From contig JANQPP010000026.1 of assembly GCA_028289405.1 (NCBI GenBank), positions 44,970 to 108,969 on the forward strand: 64,000 nt of DNA, given 5' to 3'. Within the stretch, counting starts at the first letter, position 1; each line of letters begins with the position of its first letter. The position numbers were made by a program, and so were the translations under genes. The notes below the pieces were generated by a model, which did no database searches, was not told the origin of the DNA, and was given only the letters and a program-made list of their open reading frames with translations. Below are positions 9,301-17,361 of this stretch, piece after piece. Origin of the DNA: Pirellulales bacterium (lineage in GTDB: Bacteria > Planctomycetota > Planctomycetia > Pirellulales > JANQPP01).

Positions 9301-11511
9301 TCACTCAGACGCAGCGGGCAGCGTAAGCCGCCAGCAGCGATGCACGCGGCGATTGCGAAAATCGTCGGGCACGGTCTGCCGGCTGATTTCTCGGGCCTGA
9401 TAGATTTCCTCCACGGCTGGATCCAAACGAAAGCGGCGAAAGTTGGAGGAGAAGAACACAATCGCGTCCGGCGCGAGATGGGGCCGTAGTCGCCGCAACA
9501 GTTCCGCGTGGTCCCGTTGCACGTCCCAATCGGTGGCGCGGTCCTTGCTGTTGGAATAGGTCGGCGGATCGACCACGGCCAGACCAAACTTCTGGCCGGC
9601 GGGCGGCTGGTGCAGGAAATCCCAGACGTCGTCTCTCACGAATTGATGCCGCGAGCCCTGGATGCCGTTCAACTCCAGGTTTTCGCGTGCCCAGTCGAGA
9701 TACGTGGCCGAAGCATCGACGGAGGTCGTGGAGAGCGCTCCGCCGTTTGCTGCGTAGACAGTAAAGGCTCCCGTGTAGCAGAACAGGTTGAGAACATGCC
9801 GCCCGGCGGCCTGCTGGCGGACCATGTCCCGCGTAATGCGGTGATCGAGAAAGAGTCCCGTGTCGATGTAGTCGGAGAGGTTAACGCGGAATCGCAGCCC
9901 ACCTTCCGACACTGTGAACATCTTCTTCGCCTGATCCAATTGCGCGTGCTGCCGGTTGCCGCGTTGCCGCTCACGGCTTTTGACGAAGACGTGTTCGGGC
10001 TGAATGCCGAGCACCTGGCCCGCCGTGTCCGCCATCAGGTCGAGCCAATCCGCGTGCTGGGCCGCCGTGTGTTCGTGCGGCCGCTCGTACTCCGTGATGT
10101 GCAGACAGTCTTCATATCGATCCACGACCAGCGGAACCTCGGGGATATCCCGGTCATACAGCCGGTAACAGGTGATGCCGAACTTGGTGGGCCAGCGCCG
10201 CAGGTGCTTCGCTCGTTTTTGAAGCCGCCGCTGAAAGAGCTCGGCCTGCTCCCGGGATCGCCTCACCAATCCGCCGAAGGCCGGTGTCCGCTCGCGTTTC
10301 GCGGGCATGGCTTCCGTGGTGGCGTTTTGATGATTCTCGTTTGGCTCGTCGCTTTGATCTTTCGTGGCTTCGGCTCGTGAAGAAGGAGGCGGCCCGAAGA
10401 ATTGATAATAAGTACAAGGAATCCTGCCGTTGTAGAGTTTTCTCCTGCGGTCGGCGGGCTGCCCGGCCAAGGTTTCAAAATCGGGATGGGAGGTAAGGAT
10501 ATAGTGCGACCAGGTGGGAAAACGTCGCAAGACCTGCGGGATGGAGCGATACAAAGCGCCCACGTCGGAGGCGGTTCCTAGTCGCTCGCCGTACGGTGGG
10601 TTGCCGATCAGACATCCCCATTCCTGTTCCGGCTCGGAATCGGCGAAAGCTCGGCGACGGAAGCGGACCAACTTCGTTACCCCTGCCCGCTCGGCATGCT
10701 GGCGGGCCATCCGCAGGCCGCGCTCATCGATGTCGCAGCCTTCGATGGATGTTGCCTCATCCTTTCGCAGCAGGTCCCACGCTTCCGCGCGGGCCTCCTT
10801 CCAGATCGCCCCAGGGCAGGTCGGCCACTGTTCGGCGGTGAACTCGCGTTTCAATCCCGGCGCGCGGCTTGCCGCGATCAAAGCCGCTTCGATGGGAATC
10901 GTGCCGGTTCCACAAAACGGATCCAGCAGGGGGCGCTCGGGCTGCCAATAACTGAGCAGCACCAAACCCGCAGCCAGCGTCTCCCGCAAGGGAGCGGGAC
11001 CGGTCAATGGGCGGTAGCCTCGCTTGTGCAAACCGGCGCCGGTCGTATCAAGTGTCAAAGTAGCTTGATCCTTGAGCAGCGCCACTTCCACGCGAAAGTG
11101 CGGACCGTCCTCGGGCAACGTCTCCACGTGGTGCGCGGCGAGCAGCCTTTCCACGATCGCTTTTTTCACGATCCGCTGGCAGGCGGGCACGCTCGAGAGC
11201 TGCGAGCGGACCGATCTTCCCTGCACGGGAAAACTGGCATCGGCTGGCAACCAGTCTTCCCAGGGGAGCGCCCTCACGCCATCGAAAAGCTGCCCGAAAT
11301 CGTTGGCCGCGAACGTGTCCAAGTGAATCAGTACCCGTTCGGCGGTGCGGAGCCACAGATTCGCGCGGGCAATCGCCGAGAAGTCGCCCATGAAGGCGAC
11401 TTTCCCCGGTTGGAATTGTTGGGGCGCGTAGCCCAACTCCTTCAATTCACGCGCCACCACCGACTCCAGGCCAAACATGGCCGTGGCCAGCAGCCGGATC
11501 GGTTCTTCCAT
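9301..11511 (-). CDS. rlmL: Bifunctional 23S rRNA methyltransferase RlmKL (m2G2445 and m7G2069)
   Basis: 736 residues from ATG 11511, with GAGGAG 6 bases upstream. The N-terminal half has a THUMP-like region (residues 40-155) and a methyltransferase domain with SAM motif DPFCGTGTIPIEA near 198 and the catalytic NPPY near 304, which matches RlmL-type N2-guanine methylation. A charged linker rich in Glu/Lys/Arg spans about 375-425. The C-terminal half is a second Rossmann methyltransferase of the RlmK/RlmI type (FCYTGAFTVYAA; VVDPPTYSNSK). The two-domain architecture and length match the E. coli enzyme. Acts on 23S rRNA in the cytoplasm. It stands alone as a transcription unit. Confidence 0.93.
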   Translation of the reverse strand: MEEPIRLLATAMFGLESVVARELKELGYAPQQFQPGKVAFMGDFSAIARANLWLRTAERVLIHLDTFAANDFGQLFDGVRALPWEDWLPADASFPVQGRSVRSQLSSVPACQRIVKKAIVERLLAAHHVETLPEDGPHFRVEVALLKDQATLTLDTTGAGLHKRGYRPLTGPAPLRETLAAGLVLLSYWQPERPLLDPFCGTGTIPIEAALIAASRAPGLKREFTAEQWPTCPGAIWKEARAEAWDLLRKDEATSIEGCDIDERGLRMARQHAERAGVTKLVRFRRRAFADSEPEQEWGCLIGNPPYGERLGTASDVGALYRSIPQVLRRFPTWSHYILTSHPDFETLAGQPADRRRKLYNGRIPCTYYQFFGPPPSSRAEATKDQSDEPNENHQNATTEAMPAKRERTPAFGGLVRRSREQAELFQRRLQKRAKHLRRWPTKFGITCYRLYDRDIPEVPLVVDRYEDCLHITEYERPHEHTAAQHADWLDLMADTAGQVLGIQPEHVFVKSRERQRGNRQHAQLDQAKKMFTVSEGGLRFRVNLSDYIDTGLFLDHRITRDMVRQQAAGRHVLNLFCYTGAFTVYAANGGALSTTSVDASATYLDWARENLELNGIQGSRHQFVRDDVWDFLHQPPAGQKFGLAVVDPPTYSNSKDRATDWDVQRDHAELLRRLRPHLAPDAIVFFSSNFRRFRLDPAVEEIYQAREISRQTVPDDFRNRRVHRCWRLTLPAASE

Positions 11512-11723
11512 CAAAGCTCCTCAAGACCGCGCGCGAAACACTGGGGCCGCACACCTTACTACCCAATCGGACAAGGTGAACTCTTCTCAGCGGCTATTTT
11601 CCATCGTACGATAGTTGACGCGCCGATGAATGTGGAGCCGTCCTGTGCTTTCACACGAAAATCGCGCGCATGAACTTTCGCCCGCTTTCATTTCCCAACC
11701 ATCGAATGATGGAGGTTTCCCCC

Positions 11724-13400
11724 ATGTCCCGCCCCGCCATCTGGTGCTGCCTTCTTTCTTTCGCTTGGCTCACCTGCCCAGAAGCTTCCACCACTGCCCG
11801 AGAGAGCGACCGGCCCGCCGCGAATTCCGAGCAATCCACGGTCTTCACTTGGGATCTACGTACGACCGAAGAGGTCGCCCCGGAGTCGGGACGTTTTCAC
11901 CAGGTCGAGCGGACGGAGATCTGGCTCCCCTCGAAAACGGCGTTCATCGTGTGCGACATGTGGGACCTACATCATTGCCTCAACGCCACACGTCGCGTGG
12001 GCGAGTTGGCCCCGCGCATGAACCGCGTGTTGAATGAAGCCCGCCGCCGCGGCGCGACAATCATTCATTCCCCCAGCAGTTGCATGGACGCCTACGCCGA
12101 TCATCCTGCCCGTCGGCATGCGCAAGAAACACCCCGGGTGGACAACTTGCCACCGGAAATCGGAAGTTGGTGCCACTCGATTCCCGCTGAGGAGCAGGGA
12201 GTCTACCCGATCGACCAATCAGATGGCGGCGAAGATGATGACTTGCGAGAACACGAGCAATGGGCCAAGCAACTCACAGCCATGGGGCGAAATCCTGGCG
12301 CGCCGTGGAAAACACAGACGTCGCTGTTGGATATTCATGATGAGGACTTCATCAGTGACGACGGCGAGGAAGTCTGGAGCATCCTCGAGCAGCGCGGCAT
12401 CAACAATGTCGTGCTGGTGGGCGTGCACACGAACATGTGCGTGCTAGGCCGCCCGTTTGGCTTGCGGCAAATGGCACGCAACGGAAAGAATGTGGTGCTG
12501 ATGCGGGACATGACGGACACGATGTACAACCCGGCCATGCCCCCCTTCGTGAGCCACTTTACCGGCACCGACTTGATCGTAGAGCACATCGAGAAATATG
12601 TCTGCCCCACGGTGACCAGCGACCAAATTCTGGGGGGGGAGCCCTTCCGCTTCCGGAATGATACACGGCCCCACCTGGTGATCGTGATGGCGGAAAAGGA
12701 ATACCACACGGCAGAGACGCTTCCCGCCTTCGCGAAGGCAAGATTGGGGAAGGAATTCCGCGTGAGTTATGTGTACGAGGATCCGGACAACCGCAATACA
12801 CTACCCGGCATCGAGGTCCTGGACGAAGCGGACGTGGCGCTGATCAGCGTCCGTCGCCGCCACTTGCCGCCGGAGCAGATGGAAGTGGTCCGCCAGTTCG
12901 TACATGCGGGGAAGCCGGTGGTTGGCATCCGCACGGCCAATCATGCCTTCTGCCTGCGGAACTCAGGACCTGAAGCGGGTCTAACGGATTGGCGGGACTG
13001 GGATCCTTATGTCTTTGGCGGCCACTACACGAACCATCACGGTGATGGCCCGGATGTGGACGTGCGAGTTTCCCCGGAAGCGGCTGAGCATCCGATTTTG
13101 ACGGGAGTGGACGTCGAGTCGCTCCGAGGCAAGGGTTCACTCTATCAAGTGAATCCCCTCTCCTCCTCGACCTTCACATTGCTCACGGGCACCATTCCGG
13201 GAAAGCCGACCGAGCCGCTCGCTTGGACGAACATCACTCCCGATGGTGGGCCTAGCTTCTATACTTCCTTGGGACACGTCGGCGATTTTGAACAGCCGGA
13301 GTTTCAAGACCTGTTGCACAACGCTCTGCGTTGGGCGGCGGGAATTCCGATTTCAGCGCGGCAGGCCGACGAAGGAGAGGAACTGGCCGCCGCTCCCTAG
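11724..13400 (+). CDS. Secreted isochorismatase-like hydrolase fused to a ThuA-like domain
   Basis: 558 residues from ATG 11724, preceded by GGAGG at a spacing of 8. The signal peptide covers about residues 1-25. The cysteine-hydrolase (isochorismatase) domain spans about 65-310 with Asp78 (VCDMWD) and nucleophile Cys239 (GVHTNMCV). From about 320 to 545 a ThuA-like, glutamine-amidotransferase-like fold follows (VIVMAEKEYHTAETL; GKPVVGIRTANHAF), associated with sugar metabolism. It is followed 16 bases later by the UbiD-family gene, suggesting one operon. The substrate is unknown. The putative signal peptide points to the periplasm, whereas UbiD enzymes are cytoplasmic, so a shared pathway is only an inference. 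Confidence 0.85.
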   Translation: MSRPAIWCCLLSFAWLTCPEASTTARESDRPAANSEQSTVFTWDLRTTEEVAPESGRFHQVERTEIWLPSKTAFIVCDMWDLHHCLNATRRVGELAPRMNRVLNEARRRGATIIHSPSSCMDAYADHPARRHAQETPRVDNLPPEIGSWCHSIPAEEQGVYPIDQSDGGEDDDLREHEQWAKQLTAMGRNPGAPWKTQTSLLDIHDEDFISDDGEEVWSILEQRGINNVVLVGVHTNMCVLGRPFGLRQMARNGKNVVLMRDMTDTMYNPAMPPFVSHFTGTDLIVEHIEKYVCPTVTSDQILGGEPFRFRNDTRPHLVIVMAEKEYHTAETLPAFAKARLGKEFRVSYVYEDPDNRNTLPGIEVLDEADVALISVRRRHLPPEQMEVVRQFVHAGKPVVGIRTANHAFCLRNSGPEAGLTDWRDWDPYVFGGHYTNHHGDGPDVDVRVSPEAAEHPILTGVDVESLRGKGSLYQVNPLSSSTFTLLTGTIPGKPTEPLAWTNITPDGGPSFYTSLGHVGDFEQPEFQDLLHNALRWAAGIPISARQADEGEELAAAP

Positions 13401-13416
13401 CCAGCTTCAGGAGATC

Positions 13417-15261
13417 ATGGGCTACCGTTCACTGCGCGAGTGCGTACAGGATCTTCGGCAGCGCGGTGAACTCATCGACGTGGACGCGGAGGTCGATCCC
13501 TATCTAGAAGTCGCCGCGATCCAGCGGCGGGTGTATGCCGCGCACGGGCCGGCTCTCTACTTCCCTCGGATCAAGGGTTGCCAATTCCCCCTGGTGAGCA
13601 ACCTGTTCGGTACGCTGGAGCGGGCCCGATACATCTTTCGTGACGCGCTCGCCGGTGTGCGGCAAATCATTGAACTCAAAGGGGATCCCGGGCAGCTTGC
13701 CCGCCACCCATGGCAGGCCCGGCAATCCGTCGCCGCCGCCGCGCACATGTTGCCGAAACGCGTACGTGGCGGACCCGTTTTGGAGGCGGAGACGCGCGTC
13801 AGCGAACTTCCTCCGATCCATAGCTGGCCCCTGGACGGCGGGGCATTCGTGACGTTGCCGCTGGTCCATACGGAAGATCCGAACGCGCCCGGCTGGCGGA
13901 ATTCCAACCTGGGCATGTACCGCATCCAACTTTCCGGGAACGAATACCGTACCGACGAGGAAATCGGCCTGCACTATCAGATCCACCGGGGCATCGGCGT
14001 CCATCACGCCGCCGCACTCGCCAAAGGTGAACCGTTGCAGGTCCACATCTACGTCGGAGGACCGCCGGCGCTGACCGTCGCCGCGGTGATGCCGCTGCCG
14101 GAAGGTTTGCCTGAACTGCTCTTCGCGGGTGCCTTGGGACGTCGCCGCGTGCGGCTGGTGACGGGACGCCACCCGCTGCCCGTGTTGGCCGAGGCGGATT
14201 TTTGTATCGTGGGAACCGTGGACCCGGAGCGCAAGCTGCCCGAGGGACCGTTCGGCGACCATCTCGGCTATTACAGTTTGAAGCACGATTACCCCGTGAT
14301 GAAGGTGGAGAAGGTTTACCATCGCCGGGACGCCATCTGGCCCTTCACCGTAGTGGGACGGCCTCCGCAAGAGGACACGGTATTCGGCGAACTGATTCAC
14401 GAGTTGACCGGTCCGGCCATCCCGCAGGTGATTCCCGGCGTCCAGGGCGTGCACGCGGTCGACGCGGCGGGCGTGCATCCCCTGCTGCTGGCGATTGGCA
14501 GCGAACGCTACCAGCCTTTTGAATCCACCGATCAGCCGCAAGAAATCCTGACTCAGGCCCACGCCATTTTGGGCCAGGGACAGCTTTCGCTGGCCAAGTA
14601 TTTGTGGATTGCCGCTGGAGGAGATGATCCCTCGCTCGATGTACATGACGTGGAAGCCTTCTTGCAGCATATGCTCAGCCGTGTGGACTGGCGGCGGGAC
14701 CTGCATTTTCACACTTGCACCACGATCGATACGCTCGACTATTCCGGCACCGGCGTGAACCAGGGTTCCAAGGTCGTGATCGCCGCGCGCGGGCCGCGCC
14801 GCCGGCCACTGCCACGAGAAATCTTGGGGGATCTAAGATTGCCCGAAGGATTTGCACAGCCCCGCGTCGCCTTGCCGGGCGTCCTCGTTGCGCAAGGACC
14901 TCGCGTGTGGGACGCTCCGGCGGGAGAAGTGGCGCGGACCTTCCAGGCGTTTCATGCTGGCCTGGGACGGCACGATGCAATCAATGCCTTCCCTTTAGTC
15001 GTGGTGGTGGACGACAGCGAATTCACGGCCGCCTCGCTTCGCAACTTTTTGTGGGTCACCTTTACCCGCAGCGATCCGGCAAGGGACATCGAGGGCATCG
15101 AATCGTTCATGGAGCACAAGCACTGGGGTTGCCACGGCTCGCTGGTGATCGATGCCCGCCGCAAGCCGCACCATGCCCCGCCGCTGGAAGAGGATCCGGA
15201 CATCACCCGCCGCGTGGACCAATTGGGCGCACCCGGCGGTCCGTTACACGGCGTGATCTGA
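13417..15261 (+). CDS. UbiD-family (prenylated-FMN dependent) decarboxylase
   Basis: 614 residues from ATG 13417 with AGGAG just upstream. Family signatures are NSNLGMYR (residues 163-169, containing a conserved Arg) and PEGPFGDH (275-282, containing a conserved acidic residue). These line the prFMN/metal site in UbiD and Fdc enzymes. The family reversibly decarboxylates aromatic and alpha,beta-unsaturated acids. Length is larger than E. coli UbiD (about 500), mainly in the C-terminal region. No UbiX-type prenyltransferase and no ubiquinone genes are in the window, so the substrate is open. Planctomycetes commonly have menaquinone, where the family member is MqnP/UbiD-like, but this is not shown here. 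Confidence 0.88.
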   Translation: MGYRSLRECVQDLRQRGELIDVDAEVDPYLEVAAIQRRVYAAHGPALYFPRIKGCQFPLVSNLFGTLERARYIFRDALAGVRQIIELKGDPGQLARHPWQARQSVAAAAHMLPKRVRGGPVLEAETRVSELPPIHSWPLDGGAFVTLPLVHTEDPNAPGWRNSNLGMYRIQLSGNEYRTDEEIGLHYQIHRGIGVHHAAALAKGEPLQVHIYVGGPPALTVAAVMPLPEGLPELLFAGALGRRRVRLVTGRHPLPVLAEADFCIVGTVDPERKLPEGPFGDHLGYYSLKHDYPVMKVEKVYHRRDAIWPFTVVGRPPQEDTVFGELIHELTGPAIPQVIPGVQGVHAVDAAGVHPLLLAIGSERYQPFESTDQPQEILTQAHAILGQGQLSLAKYLWIAAGGDDPSLDVHDVEAFLQHMLSRVDWRRDLHFHTCTTIDTLDYSGTGVNQGSKVVIAARGPRRRPLPREILGDLRLPEGFAQPRVALPGVLVAQGPRVWDAPAGEVARTFQAFHAGLGRHDAINAFPLVVVVDDSEFTAASLRNFLWVTFTRSDPARDIEGIESFMEHKHWGCHGSLVIDARRKPHHAPPLEEDPDITRRVDQLGAPGGPLHGVI

Positions 15262-15270
15262 TGCGTGACG

Positions 15271-15936
15271 TCATTGCAGAACTGTCGACAATTCCTCGCG
15301 CCAGCTTGTCGCCAACAAAGGACAGCTCACCAGTTCACGCACCGCGTCGATATGTTCGCTGGGAGCACGGCGGATTTCGAGCAGCCGCGCGATGGTCCAT
15401 TGGGGAAATGGTCGTTCCCGCAAGGCAAATACGTCTCCTGCCTCCACGTTCCCCTCTCGCAACACGCGCAGATACCAGCCGAGCCGGCCATTTTGCCAAG
15501 CCTGTTTGGTCAGCTCCTTACGCCTCCAGCGGCGGGACAACTTCCAACAGGGCTGCCTTGGCTGCGAAACCTGTACGAGGGCCTGATCTGTTTCGTAGAT
15601 GTCACCCAAACACACGTCGCTTTCTTGTGTGCCCGCGATGGTGAAGTTTTCTCCGAACGCGCCGTACGGCAGGTCCGTTTGAGCCAGTTCCTCGCGCCAA
15701 AAGGGATAGTGTTCTTCGGCGTAGGCTAGCACCGCCTTGTCTGGCCCGCCATGGGCGCTCAAATCTGCTTGGCCGTCCCCGGCCAAATTCGTGGCGCCCA
15801 GCCAAACGGCTCCTTGCACGGGGGATTTGAAAAAGCCCGTCGTCCAGGGGCGGTCCAGCGGATCCGCTGCTTCTTCCTGCCCATGCGTTTGGGGCAGACC
15901 GACTTGGATGCTCACAATATGAGGCTCGGAAAACAT
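15271..15936 (-). CDS. MOSC domain protein (YiiM-like)
   Basis: 221 residues. The MOSC fold is recognised from SAHGGPDKAVLAYAEEHY, GAFGENFTI, CLGDIY and the conserved cysteine in SQPRQPCWKL. The C-terminal 3-alpha extension (RLGWYLRVLREGNVEAGD) is typical of the YiiM subgroup. Those proteins are molybdenum-cofactor linked and reduce N-hydroxylated bases such as 6-hydroxylaminopurine. Cytoplasmic. It is convergent with the UbiD gene, 9 bases apart. Start ATG 15936 is preferred over GTG 15948; neither has a clear ribosome site. Confidence 0.87.
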   Translation of the reverse strand: MFSEPHIVSIQVGLPQTHGQEEAADPLDRPWTTGFFKSPVQGAVWLGATNLAGDGQADLSAHGGPDKAVLAYAEEHYPFWREELAQTDLPYGAFGENFTIAGTQESDVCLGDIYETDQALVQVSQPRQPCWKLSRRWRRKELTKQAWQNGRLGWYLRVLREGNVEAGDVFALRERPFPQWTIARLLEIRRAPSEHIDAVRELVSCPLLATSWREELSTVLQ

Positions 15937-16107
15937 GTGATTCACCACAAGGAAAAGGGCGTGGAATCCAGGGTTCCAGGATAAGGCATGGGGACTGGTC
16001 TCGAAACGGGCGGGTAGCCCATCGATGCTGGGCTGCTATGCTGGAAAAGAGGTTCCTACCTTTCGGCGATATGTGACGAACCCTGGGCACTGGAGCACGG
16101 CAACGTG

Positions 16108-17058
16108 ATGAGCGCACCCTATCGAACGCTTTTCTGGCTCATCTGGGCAACGTGGCTGGTCCATGCCTGGCCGGCGGGCGCGGCGGGCCAACTCTGCCTG
16201 CAAAATTACCAGCCGGAGCGGCATTATCGGTTTCACAATTGCCGTGGCCGACTCTGCGATGCCTTTATCGGCAAGGACCAGGATTGGTCCGGCATCGGGC
16301 GGTTCACCAACAACGTCAAATGGATCACGATGATCTCGCCGACCATCGGTATCACGGCGCATCACCAAAGGCCCACGTTGAATTCCGAAGCCTACTTCTT
16401 CGTCGGCAACGGGCCGACCGCCAAACGCGTGGGGCCGTTCCGCGTGATTTACAGGACGGGAGACGCCAATGACCGATTCCGCTTGGGCCACGAGGTCGGC
16501 GGAGCTGGCTCCGATCTGGCCCTGGTCCAACTGCATGTTCCCGTGACCGACTATCGCGTGACCACTTACCCGATTCTCGTGCTGGAGGACCAAGCCGGAC
16601 AGCTTGATTTGAAACGCTACCGGGGACGCGAGATCCTAGTTTGGGGCCGGGACCAGGCGAATAGCGCCCGCTTCTCGGACGTGTTGCGGCAGATGAGCAT
16701 GCGAGTGGGTCGCAATCGCGTGCTGGCCGTTTTCACCGGTGCCCGGCCTGGCATCCAGCGGATCACGTATACCCACGATGCCCCAGGACAGCGGGACAGC
16801 GTGGGAGCGGACGAGGCTTTGCTAAAATTTGGAGATTCCGGCGGCCCCACATTCATGGAGATCGGCCAGCAGCAGGCCGCGCTGATCGGCCTGCACTACG
16901 GAGCCACGGCGGGACGGCAACCGTGCGGACAGGAACCCCGCCCCTCCGCGCCACACCGTTCGGAAGACTCCGCGGTCTTCCCGCATGTCGAAGCGCTTCA
17001 GAAAGCCATCTCCACCATCACCAGCGGCGACGAAAAGCTGGCGGTCATCAAAAAGTAG
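16108..17058 (+). CDS. Secreted trypsin-like serine protease, intact homologue of the broken gene at 8052
   Basis: 316 residues from ATG 16108. A signal peptide (TLFWLIWATWLVHAWPAGAAG) precedes a divergent chymotrypsin-fold domain. Triad candidates are His in ISPTIGITAHHQRP (the T-A-x-H motif), Asp in GSDLALVQL and Ser in GDSGGP. Two early Cys (QLCLQN, NCRGRLC) may form disulfides. It shares the KHYRFH/RHYRFH block, the DWSGIGR block and the C-terminal AISTITSG segment with the gene at 8052-9026, so the two are paralogues separated by about 7 kb. Substrate unknown. Confidence 0.8.
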   Translation: MSAPYRTLFWLIWATWLVHAWPAGAAGQLCLQNYQPERHYRFHNCRGRLCDAFIGKDQDWSGIGRFTNNVKWITMISPTIGITAHHQRPTLNSEAYFFVGNGPTAKRVGPFRVIYRTGDANDRFRLGHEVGGAGSDLALVQLHVPVTDYRVTTYPILVLEDQAGQLDLKRYRGREILVWGRDQANSARFSDVLRQMSMRVGRNRVLAVFTGARPGIQRITYTHDAPGQRDSVGADEALLKFGDSGGPTFMEIGQQQAALIGLHYGATAGRQPCGQEPRPSAPHRSEDSAVFPHVEALQKAISTITSGDEKLAVIKK

Positions 17059-17076
17059 CGCGCGGTCGGCGCGGAT

Positions 17077-17331
17077 TTATTGCGGCGGATTGTCGGAGCG
17101 GTCCTCGGCTCTCCGCTCGGTCTCGCGGCGGTCCGTGCCCGAGCGGCGGTCGTCTGATTGGCAATCTCCAGTGCAGGGACTGCATGGTACGGGACTTGTG
17201 TGGCATGAACCTTTTGTGAGTTCCGGCACGCTGTCCCGGCGTTCGGCGATTTTCCGCCGCTCCTCGTTTTCCCGTTTCTCGATCAAATGGAGCAATTCGT
17301 CGGGAACCGGCAGAATCGTGTCATGATGCAT
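17077..17331 (-). CDS. Small Cys-containing, Arg/Glu-rich protein downstream of the secretin
   Basis: 84 residues, ATG 17331, 30 bases after the secretin stop on the same strand. The first half is charged helical sequence (LLHLIEKRENEERRKIAERR). The middle has a cysteine cluster (C-x5-C-x2-C-x3-C). The end carries DRRSGTDRRETERR. No signal peptide and no known family. The position suggests it is the last gene of the secretion operon. The ribosome site is weak, so expression is uncertain. Confidence 0.5.
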   Translation of the reverse strand: MHHDTILPVPDELLHLIEKRENEERRKIAERRDSVPELTKGSCHTSPVPCSPCTGDCQSDDRRSGTDRRETERRAEDRSDNPPQ

Positions 17332-17361
17332 CGAATCGACTTTCGGATGTGATCAGATGGT

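Noticed and set aside
13504..14712. 402-residue minus-strand frame inside the UbiD gene
   Set aside because: Antisense shadow typical of high-GC DNA; the plus-strand UbiD motifs are decisive.
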